A stretch of DNA of 64,000 nt from Pirellula staleyi DSM 6068. GTDB lineage: Bacteria > Planctomycetota > Planctomycetia > Pirellulales > Pirellulaceae. The stretch spans positions 110,407 through 174,406 of the forward strand of contig CAMCMB010000003.1 in NCBI GenBank assembly GCA_945875845.1, written 5' to 3'. The notes below the pieces were generated by a model. That model had not been told where the DNA came from. It saw only the letters and a program-made list of their open reading frames with translations, and searched no databases. Below, one piece after another: positions 1 to 9,247 of the stretch. Numbering within the stretch: the stretch's first letter is position 1; every line of letters starts with the position of its first letter. A program made the translations under genes and the position numbers.

Positions 1-420
1 GAGGTCGATTTGGACTCGTATGCAAAAGAGTTTTTTGAAATAGGCTCAGCCCTTCGAACGTGCTCTCCCACCGAAGTCGTTCGCGAAGACTGCAAAGAGT
101 TTACGGAACATGGGCAGCGATTCTCTATTTCCCAAATCGAAGAGAATGGCTTTGATCTTTTTTGGGATCGCAAAGACGATTTGCGTTCGGCACTCGAAGA
201 GCTTGCCGTCTCGCACAGGCTTGATTTTTCCGTGTTGCTGGTAACGGATGTTGTCACCAACGGTTCGCTGCTATTGCTCAGTCATGAGTCGGAAGAATGG
301 GACGAAATCAACTATCCGAGGTTGGATCGAAATCTCTACCAACTCGACAATGTCGTGAGTCGCAAGAAGCAACTGCTGCCCCTCATCGCTCAATTGATCG
401 ATTCGGCAAGAAACAGGTAG
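1..420 (+). CDS. ppaC: Manganese-dependent inorganic pyrophosphatase, C-terminal part (5' truncated by window edge)
   Basis: The frame is open from the first base, so the gene starts outside the window; the TTG at position 10 is not a real start. The visible 139 residues look like the DHHA2 domain that closes family II pyrophosphatases: 'FSISQIEENGFD' is followed by a stretch reading 'LLVTDVVTNGSLLLL', the usual substrate-side strand with a TD pair. Family II enzymes hydrolyse cytoplasmic pyrophosphate with Mn or Co; the DHH catalytic half must lie upstream. A bare DHHA2 protein or another DHH phosphoesterase is possible. The gene converges on the cysteine desulfurase, with a strong hairpin between them. 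Confidence 0.7.
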   Translation, partial: EVDLDSYAKEFFEIGSALRTCSPTEVVREDCKEFTEHGQRFSISQIEENGFDLFWDRKDDLRSALEELAVSHRLDFSVLLVTDVVTNGSLLLLSHESEEWDEINYPRLDRNLYQLDNVVSRKKQLLPLIAQLIDSARNR

Positions 421-491
421 AGACCCTCGGTCATAGGCTGCTAGCCTGGTCAGCTTGAAATGAAAGGCTGGAAGCCTATCCCACTGAAAAA

Positions 492-565
492 GTACCCGTC
501 ACGCTCCGCGTGACGTCACATCAAAAACCAAAGGTTGCGGACGTCGCGCGGAGCGTGACGGGTAC
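492..565. repeat. Palindromic repeat with 19-bp arms between convergent genes
   Basis: The arms GTACCCGTCACGCTCCGCG (492-510) and its exact reverse complement (547-565) enclose a 36-base loop. The hairpin sits between two convergent genes, so it could end transcription from both sides, although no T-tract follows. The core ACGCTCCGCGT recurs in the palindrome at 53865-53917, so it belongs to a dispersed family. A copy of the separate 'ggctggaagcctat' repeat lies just before it (466-485). Confidence 0.7.
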
Positions 566-597
566 TATGAATCCCGCCTCAACCAGATAATAGGGTC

Positions 598-1752
598 TCA
601 TTTGCGTAGTTGGGGGATGATCGTCTTCAATGCTTGAACGGTTGCCTCGATTTCGGCGTTGGTGGTTTCGGCTGAAACGCTAAATCGAATTCCTCCGCGC
701 ACCACGGCCGGCTCCAGTTTCATAGCGAGAAGAACATGCGACGGTTGGCTTGATCCACTCGCACAGGCCGATCCGGTGCTGCAGCCGATGCCAGCCATGT
801 CGAGAGCCAGTTGAAGTGCTTGCCGTTCCACACCGGGAAATGCAATGCTTAACGTCTGTGGCAAGCGTTCCGATTCGAGCCCAACCACGACGCAATCGGA
901 GATCGCGCTCAGGATCATTTCTTGCAGAGAGTCTCGTTGCCTCTGCATGCATGCGACTCGATCCATCAAGCAACTTGTGGCAAGTGCAACACACGTTTCG
1001 AAGCCACCGGCAAGTGCGGGCATCTCGGTTCCGGGCCGGAGCCCGAGTTGTTGGAATCCCCCAAAGGCTCGAGGGCTTACTTGCACACCATGCTTCAATA
1101 CCAGCGCTCCTATTCCGACAGGCCCGTGCAGTTTGTGCGCTGTGATCGTCAGCGCATCGACGTCCAAGGCCTCGAAATTCATCGACGATTTACCGAGGAC
1201 TTGGACGGCATCGGTATGAATTAAGACGCCGGCGTTGCGGCAGATCTGGGCGGCTTCCGCTACAGGTTGATAAACGCCCGTTTCATTGTTCGCGAGCATT
1301 ATCGACACCAGCGCGATAGGCTTACCTTGCTTGTGCTCGGCCACCCATTCCGCCAGTTTGTCTAAGCACACAATTCCAGAGGGACCGCATTGCAAGGTAC
1401 GCACCTCTCGTCCGTGAGCAGCAGCATATTCGGCAGCTCCTAAAACGCTGGGGTGTTCGATGGAGGATACGACGATCGCACCTGGAATATTCTCGGCGAG
1501 CCCAAAGATCGCCAGATTGTTGGATTCCGTTCCACCACTTGTAAAAAGGAGCTGGTCGCTGGCCATTCCACGCGTTCGTCCGCCGCACTGCTGGAGGATT
1601 GATTCGCGGGCTTGTTCCACAATCTGCCTCGCTTTTCGGCCAGCGGCATGTTGGCTGCTTGGGTTGGCCAATCGCATTTGCAAGAGCTCATGCATGCGGG
1701 CAACGACAGACGGTGCGATTTGAGTGGTAGCGTTGTTGTCGAGGTATATCAA
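598..1752 (-). CDS. Cysteine desulfurase, NifS/IscS family
   Basis: A PLP enzyme that takes sulfur from L-cysteine as an enzyme-bound persulfide for Fe-S clusters or thiolated products. The 384 residues match the family length. It opens with the typical 'MIYLDNNATT'; the 'GGTESNN' cofactor loop is at 72-79, the PLP-stacking His is near 100 ('SSIEHPS'), the Schiff-base Lys is 207 in 'TAHKLHGP', and the persulfide Cys is 330 in 'GSACASGSSQPSH'. It is monocistronic here. The sufBCD operon 38 kb away has no desulfurase, so this could supply it, but that is inference. NifS, IscS and NifS-like tRNA-thiolation forms cannot be told apart from the sequence. Confidence 0.93.
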   Translation of the reverse strand: MIYLDNNATTQIAPSVVARMHELLQMRLANPSSQHAAGRKARQIVEQARESILQQCGGRTRGMASDQLLFTSGGTESNNLAIFGLAENIPGAIVVSSIEHPSVLGAAEYAAAHGREVRTLQCGPSGIVCLDKLAEWVAEHKQGKPIALVSIMLANNETGVYQPVAEAAQICRNAGVLIHTDAVQVLGKSSMNFEALDVDALTITAHKLHGPVGIGALVLKHGVQVSPRAFGGFQQLGLRPGTEMPALAGGFETCVALATSCLMDRVACMQRQRDSLQEMILSAISDCVVVGLESERLPQTLSIAFPGVERQALQLALDMAGIGCSTGSACASGSSQPSHVLLAMKLEPAVVRGGIRFSVSAETTNAEIEATVQALKTIIPQLRK

Positions 1753-2167
1753 CTTGGAAACTCAAGGATTTCGAAAATACGCTCCATCGCTCTCCCCAAT
1801 GGAACTAGGACGCAAAGCGGGGCAGTACCGGTGGCATTAAGATAGCGATCATAAAAAAACGCGATACCTCTGAAAAGTGCCTAGATTATCGCAAACCGTT
1901 TCCCTGACGTCGGCAAAACCCGGACACCGGACGGCTCGCGCCGTTCCGCTACGAACGCATTTGTTCGAACGGCAGTGTGAGTGTCATGGGAGATTGGAAA
2001 CCATCGGGAGGGCGAGGCCAGCCCTCTAAACATCTTTCCCATGTCGAACCATCGGAAATCAATGGGAGGGCGAGGCTCCTGCCGAGCTTGCGACGCAATG
2101 GTTCGGCAGGAGCCTCACCCTCCCAAGCAAGGAATGGATTGGGCAACGCCTATCCGAGAATTCTCTG
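1753..2167. repeat. Gene-free stretch with two dispersed repeat families
   Basis: No gene is seen. The first part is presumably the promoter region of the minus-strand desulfurase. A 'caccggacggct-cgcgccgttccgc' element lies at 1924-1949 and recurs at 14871-14896. The segment 1999-2147 holds 'gggagggcgaggc' repeats: arms 2064-2087 and 2102-2124 form a near-perfect inverted repeat. The block 2064-2147 reappears, inverted and nearly unchanged, at about 17889-17971. Short spurious ORFs in these elements should not be called as proteins. Confidence 0.75.
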
Positions 2168-2995
2168 CTATTCCGTGTAATTTGCTTCTTGAGAAACGAG
2201 GCGATCGAGTCGTGCCAAAACGCGATGCTCGAGTTCATCAATCGTCGGCGGAGTTTCTTGCGTGTTCGCTTCCACGCGTTCGGGGAGAATCGATGCTAGA
2301 GTTTCTTCGACGCTTTCGCAAGCGACTCCATTATGGATGTAGACACAATTTCTACCGCTTATTTTCGCACTGTACAACGCTTCATCGGATCGCCGAACTA
2401 GTTTTCCGATCCGCTCCTCTGCGTTGATTCTTGCAACGCCGCAGCTGATCGTGATTGGGATAGAGAGCGAATCCGCCTTGAATGCGGTCTCTGCAACGAT
2501 GATTCGAAGCCGTTCCACGATCGCGGCTGCGCGCTTTTCGTCCCCGTCAAATAGCACAGCGAACTCTTCTCCGCCGTAACGAGCCACAAGGATCGAATCG
2601 CTCTTCAAATGGTTCAGACGTGTTGCTATCTCCCGTAAGACAGCGTCGCCAGCAGGATGTCCAAAAGTGTCGTTCACATTCTTAAAATGATCGATGTCAA
2701 TCAATGCCATTGAGAAGACTTTTTTTGTCTGCTGCCATTGGCGGAAACACTCGTCCATTTTTTGATCGAAGGCTCTGCGATTTGGGAGACCAGTCAAGGC
2801 GTCCGTTCTTGCTTCCGTCAGGTAGCCTGCTAGTTGTTGGGTTTGAGCTTTGAGCTTTTGCTCGTTCGGCGTCGGTGAGCCATCTCGAGAGACTTTGCGT
2901 TTCCCAATCCAGAAACCAATCGCAATTCCAACCGTCAAAAGAGTGGTGGCAAAGAGCAATCCCATCAATAAATCAAGTGCGGGAGTCGTGCTCAT
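2168..2995 (-). CDS. Membrane-anchored diguanylate cyclase (GGDEF domain)
   Basis: It makes cyclic di-GMP from two GTP. Residues 8-31 form one hydrophobic membrane anchor, followed by a short charged linker. The GGDEF domain spans about 60-230: 'DALTGLPNRRAF' begins it and the active-site motif is GGEEF at 141-145, a catalytically competent variant. The RxxD inhibitory site normally five residues upstream is not present ('KSDSILVARYGGEEF'), so product inhibition by that route is unlikely. No periplasmic sensor domain exists. Its ATG overlaps the glgC stop as ATGA (2992-2995), which indicates translational coupling. The C-terminal 45 residues are unassigned. Confidence 0.9.
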   Translation of the reverse strand: MSTTPALDLLMGLLFATTLLTVGIAIGFWIGKRKVSRDGSPTPNEQKLKAQTQQLAGYLTEARTDALTGLPNRRAFDQKMDECFRQWQQTKKVFSMALIDIDHFKNVNDTFGHPAGDAVLREIATRLNHLKSDSILVARYGGEEFAVLFDGDEKRAAAIVERLRIIVAETAFKADSLSIPITISCGVARINAEERIGKLVRRSDEALYSAKISGRNCVYIHNGVACESVEETLASILPERVEANTQETPPTIDELEHRVLARLDRLVSQEANYTE

Positions 2996-4341
2996 CTTGT
3001 GCCTTCGTTGTGTGTCGTTTTGGTCGGTGCGAACCCGGATGCTCCCTTAGGTGAAGAAATGGTCGAGCGGCCTGAGTCCGCGCGGTTTTGGACCGGAATG
3101 GGCCTTTTCTCAAGTGTCGACAAATCTTCGGTTTTCGCAACGGTGACGATGCCGTTGCTGGAAATAGAGAAGCCGCGCTTTCGGTCTAGGTCGAGATCGT
3201 AGCCAATTTCAAAGCCTTCGGGAATTCGAACTCCTTTGTCAACAATAGCTCGTCGGATCCGGGCGTGGCGGCCCACTTCGACCGATTCGAACAAGATACT
3301 ATCGGAAACTTGTGCGAACGAATGGACACGAACACTTGGACTAAGAATACTGCGTTCAACCCGCCCACCGCTAATGATCGTTCCTGAACATACGATGGAG
3401 TCGAGCGCCATTCCACAACGATCACTATCGCCGCGCGACCCAAAGACAAACTTGGGTGGGGGAAGATTTTTTTGTTGCGTTCTAATGGGCCAGGTTTGGT
3501 CGTAAAGATTGAGTTGCGGATCGATACTAACCAAGTCCATGTTGGCCTCGTAAAACGCTTCGAGCGTTCCAACATCGCGCCAGTACGCACTACCCTTTCG
3601 ATTTTCGTCTTTGAACGGGAATGCAAATACGCGATGGCTGTTTACGATGGAGGGAATGATGTTCTTGCCGAAGTCATGTTGGCTTTTGGGATCGTTGGCA
3701 TCTTGGCAAAGCTGTTCAAAGAGAAACCGAGTGTTAAAGACATAGATCCCCATCGATGCCATTGCATGCCCGGGATCGTTAGGAATTTGCCGAGGTTGTT
3801 GAGGCTTTTCCTGAAAACCGATAATGCGCTGATCGGTATCGATTTGTATCACCCCAAATTCTTTTGCTGATTCGCAATCGACCCTCAGAGCGCCGATGGT
3901 TAGGTCGGCATTGGAGTCGATGTGGTACTGCACCATCGGGCGGTAGTTCATTTTGTAGATATGATCACCAGCCAAAATGATCAAATACGTGGGTCGCTCT
4001 TTCTCGATTGCATAAATGTTTTGATAGACTGCGTCGGCGGTGCCTTTGTACCAATTTTCGTCGATTCGTTGCTGAGGCGGAACGATATCAACAAACTCGT
4101 CCAGTTCGCGGCAAAAGAAATCTCGCCAGCCCAAAGTGATGTGACGATCAAGACTCATCGCTTTGTACTGCGTCAAGACGAGCATTTTGCGAAGCCCGCT
4201 ATTGAGGCAATTCGACAGAACAAAGTCAATGATGCGGTAGTTTCCGCCGAAAGGAACAGCTGGTTTTGCTCGATCTCGCGTTAACGGCTCCAACCGAGTC
4301 CCTTTTCCGCCGGCCAAAATCACTGCAAGTGTATCGTTCAT
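2992..4341 (-). CDS. glgC: Glucose-1-phosphate adenylyltransferase (ADP-glucose pyrophosphorylase)
   Basis: It makes ADP-glucose from ATP and glucose 1-phosphate, the committed step of glycogen synthesis. The ATG at 4341 is chosen because 'MNDTLAVILAGGKGTRLEPLT' starts the family's nucleotide-binding fold; the ORF stays open for 23 more codons upstream without family similarity. Visible motifs are GGKGTRL, 'KPAVPFGG', 'AGDHIYKM' and 'EKP', with a C-terminal left-handed beta-helix. The last 45 residues are Ser/Thr/Pro-rich and appear to be an extra tail. The stop overlaps the GGDEF gene by 4 bp, so glycogen synthesis and c-di-GMP production share a transcript. Confidence 0.93.
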   Translation of the reverse strand: MNDTLAVILAGGKGTRLEPLTRDRAKPAVPFGGNYRIIDFVLSNCLNSGLRKMLVLTQYKAMSLDRHITLGWRDFFCRELDEFVDIVPPQQRIDENWYKGTADAVYQNIYAIEKERPTYLIILAGDHIYKMNYRPMVQYHIDSNADLTIGALRVDCESAKEFGVIQIDTDQRIIGFQEKPQQPRQIPNDPGHAMASMGIYVFNTRFLFEQLCQDANDPKSQHDFGKNIIPSIVNSHRVFAFPFKDENRKGSAYWRDVGTLEAFYEANMDLVSIDPQLNLYDQTWPIRTQQKNLPPPKFVFGSRGDSDRCGMALDSIVCSGTIISGGRVERSILSPSVRVHSFAQVSDSILFESVEVGRHARIRRAIVDKGVRIPEGFEIGYDLDLDRKRGFSISSNGIVTVAKTEDLSTLEKRPIPVQNRADSGRSTISSPKGASGFAPTKTTHNEGTR

Positions 4342-4437
4342 GTCATCCCTACATAAAAAACAGTCGCCTTCGCCATGGTACCTTGGATCCGAGCCAAACG
4401 CGGTGCCCACGAACTACCGTCCAAATTTCATTTTCTA

Positions 4438-5577
4438 TCATACAATGTCCGCCAGAGATCGGTCGTACAAACGATACGTCTTCGTTCGTTTTGTACCCGC
4501 TCGTTCCAGCGAACCTCGCGATAATTGATTGCTTTCCAAAACCCATGAGAATTCCGCTTGATTGATACCCCTGGCTAAGCAATCGGGCACCATTCGATCC
4601 AAAGCGACCAAGCCTAGTCCCCAACGCTGGTATTCGGGGATAACATTGGTGCTGATGAGTCGTATTTTCTTGAGTTTTTTTCGTCCAAATAACAGCGTCA
4701 GGAAGCCGAAAGGAAACAATTTTCCGTTTATTTTTTTAATCAATGGATTGTAGTCGAGCAAACCCATGCTGATCCCAACCGGTTTGCCGTCTACTTCGAT
4801 GATGGATGTGATCGCGGGATCGACCAGCATTTTGAGCGAGGCGCCAAGACTTTGGCATTCGGCCTCGCTCAACGGCACAAAGCCCCAAGTGCTTTGCAAG
4901 GCTTGGTTGTAAATGTTGAGGAACAAGGAAACGTCCGCTTTAAAGTTTCGCCGGCTAGCTGGCCTGAGCTTGACATTAAAACGTCGCTTGACTTCGTCGA
5001 TGACGAACTGCAATTTCGGGTCAATGGTCTTGAGCATTTCGAAACTTCCTTCGTAGGCATACATATCCTGAACTTTTTCGAAGCCGAAATTTTTGATCAA
5101 TTTTTCGTAGTAGGGCCAGTTGTAGGTCATCATAAACGTAGGGGATGTGTCGAATCCTTCCACCAATGTCCCGATTTCATAATTGAGCGAAGGATTGCAT
5201 GGACCTCGAACATCGGTCATGCCTTCGGATTTAAGGTAGCGGCATGCTTCGGTAAAAAGCAAGTTTGCTGCTTCCGAATCGTCGATGCAGTCAAAAAAAC
5301 CAAAAAAGCCTCGTTTTTCGTGGTATCGCTTGTTATGTCCATGATTGATGATGGCGACAATTCGACCCACCACTAGGCCTTGTTTCTCAACGGTGAACGC
5401 CCGGCATTTTGCATTTTCGTAGAAGGGATGAGGCCGAAATCCGACAAGCTCTTCTTGGTTCATGATGATTGGCGGAATCCAATTTGGATCATCCTTGTAA
5501 ATACGCCAGATCACGTTCATAAACTCGCGGCGTTGCGGCTTGCTTTCCACGTGAACAATTTTGTAATCGGTACTCAT
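4438..5577 (-). CDS. GNAT-like N-acyltransferase family protein (YghO-like)
   Basis: A 379-residue soluble protein of the long GNAT-like family found in many environmental bacteria. The N-terminal part carries 'WIPPIIMNQEELVGF' and 'GRIVAIINHGHNKRY', followed by 'GFFGFFDCIDD'; the C-terminal half has the acyl-CoA-fold stretch 'IRLISTNVIPEYQRWGLGLVAL', where Q/R-x-x-G-L-G resembles the pyrophosphate-binding loop. The substrate is unknown. It ends 96 bp upstream of glgC on the same strand, so the two may share a transcript, but the gap is wide enough for a separate glgC promoter. Recognition is at family level only. Confidence 0.7.
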   Translation of the reverse strand: MSTDYKIVHVESKPQRREFMNVIWRIYKDDPNWIPPIIMNQEELVGFRPHPFYENAKCRAFTVEKQGLVVGRIVAIINHGHNKRYHEKRGFFGFFDCIDDSEAANLLFTEACRYLKSEGMTDVRGPCNPSLNYEIGTLVEGFDTSPTFMMTYNWPYYEKLIKNFGFEKVQDMYAYEGSFEMLKTIDPKLQFVIDEVKRRFNVKLRPASRRNFKADVSLFLNIYNQALQSTWGFVPLSEAECQSLGASLKMLVDPAITSIIEVDGKPVGISMGLLDYNPLIKKINGKLFPFGFLTLLFGRKKLKKIRLISTNVIPEYQRWGLGLVALDRMVPDCLARGINQAEFSWVLESNQLSRGSLERAGTKRTKTYRLYDRSLADIV

Positions 5578-5876
5578 GTTGGTTTTGTCTTAAGGTTGTG
5601 AAAGCGAAGCTGTAGGAATGTTGTTGTCAAAACGGATAGGCGGCATTCATGATACCGCAGTCACGGACTTCGAGCGGCTGGATCGAAACAGGAGGGAGGG
5701 TGAGGCTCCTGCCAAACCGTGGTGTAAATAGCTCGGCAGGAGCCTCGCTCTCCCATTGATTTCCAATTGATTCTAAATTGCAAAGATGTTTGGAGCGGTG
5801 GCCTCGCCCTCCCATTGATTTCCAATCCACTAGAAATTGCAAAGTTGTTTACAAGGTTGGCCTCATACCCCAGAGT
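5578..5876. repeat. Intergenic copies of the 'gggaggg(c/t)gaggct' palindrome
   Basis: There is no gene. Arms at 5694-5713 and 5735-5754 (GGCAGGAGCCTCGCTCTCCC) form a hairpin, followed by two further degenerate tandem copies to about 5850 that share 'attgatttccaat' and 'aaattgcaaag'. The family is the same as at 1999-2147 and 17850-18040. The repeat sits after the export gene's stop and before the GNAT-like gene. Confidence 0.7.
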
Positions 5877-7361
5877 TTAAAACGAGCTCTTCTGCAGTGA
5901 GATAACTTGGAAAGGCACAATTCGATACAGGCCGTCTGTGAATACTTGTTGTACTGCGTTGCCGAACAATTTGATCGGGGTCGGAGGAACAATAATCAAG
6001 TCGCTGTCGCGGAGCCATATCTCATCGGATGGATTCGGACGTTTTCCCAACTGCCCTCCTCGCAAGTCCAAAATCGTAGAAATAAGTCTCCAATCTTCGG
6101 CCCTTCGAAAAATAACAACTTGTCGGTTGTTTGCTCCCAACTTCAAACCGCCCGCCAAAGCTAAACCTTGGGTGACGGTAGTCGGGCCATTCATTTCGTA
6201 TCGACCTTGCGAGACGACTTCGCCAAACACGAAAAGAAAATGGGGAGCTGTCCTAGAAAGTCTAGGTTCGACTTCGATACCAACAAACTTACTGCGATAT
6301 CGCAGATTGATTTCTCGCTTGATTTCTTCGAGAGTCATGCCCAAAACATAAACACTGCCAATACCAACCAGTTGAATCCTCCCATCCGGATTCACCACCG
6401 TAGTCAGCACACGCCCCCCTGCGGCAAAGGGCCCGTTGACGGCATCCTTCAGATCTTCAACAGCAGTATTTACCTTGAAGGGCTCGACGTTAATCGCTGG
6501 GTTGTTGATGTATTTTCTATAGGCTACTTCCAGGTCTTTTCTGAGCTGTCCAATGGATTTCCCTGCTGCCATAATCCTGGTATCGACGATCAACGGAACA
6601 ACAATGGTTCCATCGGGCTGGATTTGGACTTTGTCGCGTTTGATGGTATCGTCCGAGACCGAACTGATGTTGAGTTCGTCGCCAGGAGTGAGCCTGTATT
6701 CGTCGGGTATGACTTGCCGGTTTGGTACATAGGTAATCAAAACCTCGTCATTGATTCGGACGCGATACTCCAGGAGGGAGGGCAAGCGAATCGGGCCAAT
6801 GTACTCGCCGTGCCAAAGCGGTCCAAAATCGATGCCTTGCGCATCGCACCAGCGTTTTTCACCCATGGGTCCTTTCGCACAATCAATTCCAGTCATGCAT
6901 GGTTTGCATGCCCCGGAAGTGACACCGGTCGGCTGCTGTGGCGGGCACATTTGAACAGCCGTTGGAATTCGACCCATACCGCCACAACTCAAGCATCCAG
7001 CGAATCCACCGCAACTGCAAGGTTGCGTCGTCACGCCGGAGTCAAACCAGAGGGGTTGCCCCTGGCTTGAACCGTCCTTTTGGCTCTCACTCGCCTGTGC
7101 GGTTGGACTTAGGGCAAATTGAGCTGTTGAAGTCAACTTTTCAACGCTTGAGTTCTGCGCATTTGCACGATGGACCAACATTGCCGAAAGACAAATGACC
7201 AAGCGAACGGACCCTTTGCAAGTCGACTCATTCATGTCTATAAATGGATGGGAGACTCGACAGAGAGCTTGGCTTAACACCTGAATCAACGATCGGACGG
7301 TCAGCCGTCGAACCAATTTTCGCAAGGCATTTTTGCAAGCAAGTTGAATTGGATGGATCAT
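5877..7361 (-). CDS. Polysaccharide export outer-membrane protein (Wza-like, SLBB) with Cys-rich N-terminus
   Basis: A periplasmic/outer-membrane exporter of extracellular polysaccharide. The export domain begins near residue 222 ('YRLTPGDELNI') and is followed by SLBB-like beta-grasp segments ('VNPDGRIQLVGIGSVYVLG', 'LFVFGEVVSQGRY'). Nine cysteines fall in residues 115-172, including 'CSCGGFAGCLSCGG' and 'CKPC'; this is not in classical Wza. The start overlaps the TPR gene's stop as ATGA. An alternative ATG at 7235 gives a better signal peptide (cleavage after 'RANA'), and the first 42 residues are the least certain part. A polymerase or Wzc partner is not in the window. Confidence 0.85.
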   Translation of the reverse strand: MIHPIQLACKNALRKLVRRLTVRSLIQVLSQALCRVSHPFIDMNESTCKGSVRLVICLSAMLVHRANAQNSSVEKLTSTAQFALSPTAQASESQKDGSSQGQPLWFDSGVTTQPCSCGGFAGCLSCGGMGRIPTAVQMCPPQQPTGVTSGACKPCMTGIDCAKGPMGEKRWCDAQGIDFGPLWHGEYIGPIRLPSLLEYRVRINDEVLITYVPNRQVIPDEYRLTPGDELNISSVSDDTIKRDKVQIQPDGTIVVPLIVDTRIMAAGKSIGQLRKDLEVAYRKYINNPAINVEPFKVNTAVEDLKDAVNGPFAAGGRVLTTVVNPDGRIQLVGIGSVYVLGMTLEEIKREINLRYRSKFVGIEVEPRLSRTAPHFLFVFGEVVSQGRYEMNGPTTVTQGLALAGGLKLGANNRQVVIFRRAEDWRLISTILDLRGGQLGKRPNPSDEIWLRDSDLIIVPPTPIKLFGNAVQQVFTDGLYRIVPFQVISLQKSSF

Positions 7362-9247
7362 CGGCGGAATATTTTTTGAAAAAGGCTATAATTGGACACC
7401 TTCGTGTTATTTGCTGTCGCTGGCTGGATGGTATTCGGTACTCCAGCGGAAGCCGTTGTCACAGAAGAAGTTTGCATTTGCATGGGGCTATACTTCGCAA
7501 ACGTGGCGGAATCCAATTCGGTTATTTCAGGGTTTTCATAGGAAAAATTGGGTTGTGAGTTTGCAATCGCCTTGGCTTGCTCAGTCGCATGTTGAGCGTC
7601 CGATGTAGCGCCGCGTCGACGGTAGATTTCCGCAAGGTTATTCCATGCGTTCGCCGTTGGTTTTTGATGTATCGAAGAAATCAGAGCTTGGTAGGCATCG
7701 TCGATGCGGTCCAGATGAATGAGTGAATAGCCTAGTTGATTTGCTACGCTTTGAGATGGCGAGACTTGCGCGGCTGCTTGGTAACATGCGACGGATTGCG
7801 CGCGAAGCAAGAACGCTCGATCTGGTTCGAGCTCAGCTTCCTTTTCCAACGTCTTTCCGTATGCATAGAGCAAATCCGACGACCATTTATGACCATCCGA
7901 AGCGACCACAAATTCGTATCGTGCGTAGTTGCGATAGTGTTGCGATGCGATATCTGGAGAAACACCGTCTAGCGGCCGTCCTTTGAGCGCCTCCGTCGAA
8001 TGAGACGCGACCAGTGAGGAAATTGCATCCGCAGTAAAATTACCGCCCAGATTCTGGAAGTCCACTTCTTCGCGCAACGCGGTTAACCCTTTCTCGAAAG
8101 CGGGAGAGCTAACCAAACCAGGGCGATGAGCATCCATTGTGCGGCAAAGGCGACGCATTCCTTGTATCGCTTCGTCGCGAGCACTATGGATGGCTCCTCG
8201 CCTGAGTAAAGAATCGCATCGCTCCAATCTTAGCTTCAATTCTTGCTCTACAGCCGCCCAGCCTGGAGGCGATTCCAAGCTCTCTGGAGCTCTTGTGGAT
8301 CTCGGGCTTTGTAAAACCAACTCGTTGCTGATGCGTTCCGCAAGTGCTTTGCGTTCTGCAAGTGCTTTGCGTTCTGCAAGTGCATGGCCTTGCATGTTCG
8401 ATTCGTCGAATGCGGATTTGCTTGCCGTCGTAAGATCGTTTGTCCGATCATCCACTTCCACTCCAAAGCGTATCGGATTGGCTGCGCGACCAATGGAATC
8501 CGAAGTCCTGATTCCAACATCAGGCTGGAAATCGCTCGATTCGTTTTGATTCGTACGAGAAGTGGCTGCCACCATTTTCGATGGCAGTGGCCGCAACGAT
8601 TCCTCCTCGCGATCGGGAAGTCCTAAATCTTGACCGCCCACCCGCACGCGATGCCAATCGGATTGTGCTTCGATTGGCGTTTTCTGGGTCAACGCGTGAC
8701 TGGGTGCAGCGGTCGATGGAACGAAAGAGTTTCGAGATAGGTCGCGATGACTGGCAGCATTGGACTTGAACTCATTCGGGAACGTGAGTTCCGTACCCTC
8801 GTATTGGGCTCCCTCTACTCGAGGCGATTCGAATGGTCGTCCAAGCGTTGGTTCGACGCTGTTCGACGATTTTGGAGTGGCGATCGGGCTCATCAGCGTA
8901 ACCTGTGCTGGACGAACGGACTCTTTTGCGGGACGCTCAATGCGGTTTCGCGATTCAAAGGATCTGGGCTGACGCACGAAATCCTGTACGGTGTCCGCTT
9001 GAGGTCCGGATGACTTCGGCGTTGCGATCGGTCGATTTGAAAAGGGTGACGCGGGAAATTCGCCATTGCCATATTGACCGAACGCATCCGATGTCGAAAT
9101 TGCGGAATGAAAACCAACTGCCAATGCGATTGCCAGGCAATCGCGAATCCGATCGCGATTTCGGACGCTCGTACGACGAGTCCGAATAGTCGATTTGGTT
9201 TGTTTGCTGGATTGATGTTGAGCAGTAGTTGGCATGTCCAACTCCAA
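7358..9247 (-). CDS. Secreted TPR-repeat protein, partner of the polysaccharide exporter
   Basis: This 629-residue protein has an N-terminal export signal (hydrophobic 'CLAIALAVGFHSAIS' around 37-52; a second ATG at 9235 is possible), a long low-complexity Ser/Pro-rich region, and helical TPR-like repeats from about 440 to 590 ('SVANQLGYSLIHLDRIDDAY', 'NAWNNLAEIYRRRGATSDA'). A perfect hexapeptide repeat (ALAERK, three units) is encoded by an 18-bp tandem repeat near 8333-8391. It is translationally coupled to the exporter by ATGA, so a scaffold role in exopolysaccharide secretion is likely. The disordered half resembles nothing I recognise. Confidence 0.75.
   Translation of the reverse strand: MELDMPTTAQHQSSKQTKSTIRTRRTSVRNRDRIRDCLAIALAVGFHSAISTSDAFGQYGNGEFPASPFSNRPIATPKSSGPQADTVQDFVRQPRSFESRNRIERPAKESVRPAQVTLMSPIATPKSSNSVEPTLGRPFESPRVEGAQYEGTELTFPNEFKSNAASHRDLSRNSFVPSTAAPSHALTQKTPIEAQSDWHRVRVGGQDLGLPDREEESLRPLPSKMVAATSRTNQNESSDFQPDVGIRTSDSIGRAANPIRFGVEVDDRTNDLTTASKSAFDESNMQGHALAERKALAERKALAERISNELVLQSPRSTRAPESLESPPGWAAVEQELKLRLERCDSLLRRGAIHSARDEAIQGMRRLCRTMDAHRPGLVSSPAFEKGLTALREEVDFQNLGGNFTADAISSLVASHSTEALKGRPLDGVSPDIASQHYRNYARYEFVVASDGHKWSSDLLYAYGKTLEKEAELEPDRAFLLRAQSVACYQAAAQVSPSQSVANQLGYSLIHLDRIDDAYQALISSIHQKPTANAWNNLAEIYRRRGATSDAQHATEQAKAIANSQPNFSYENPEITELDSATFAKYSPMQMQTSSVTTASAGVPNTIQPATANNTKVSNYSLFQKIFRR
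8333..8391 (-). repeat. 18-bp coding tandem repeat (ALAERK units)
   Basis: About three copies of an 18-bp unit (gcaagtgctttgcgttct on the plus strand) lie inside the TPR gene and encode repeated ALAERK. The copies are nearly identical, so copy number can be expected to vary between strains. Confidence 0.75.

Noticed and set aside
1949..2146. Short ORFs such as those coding 'GEGEAPAEP'
   Set aside because: They derive from the palindromic repeat families and recur on both strands at each copy.
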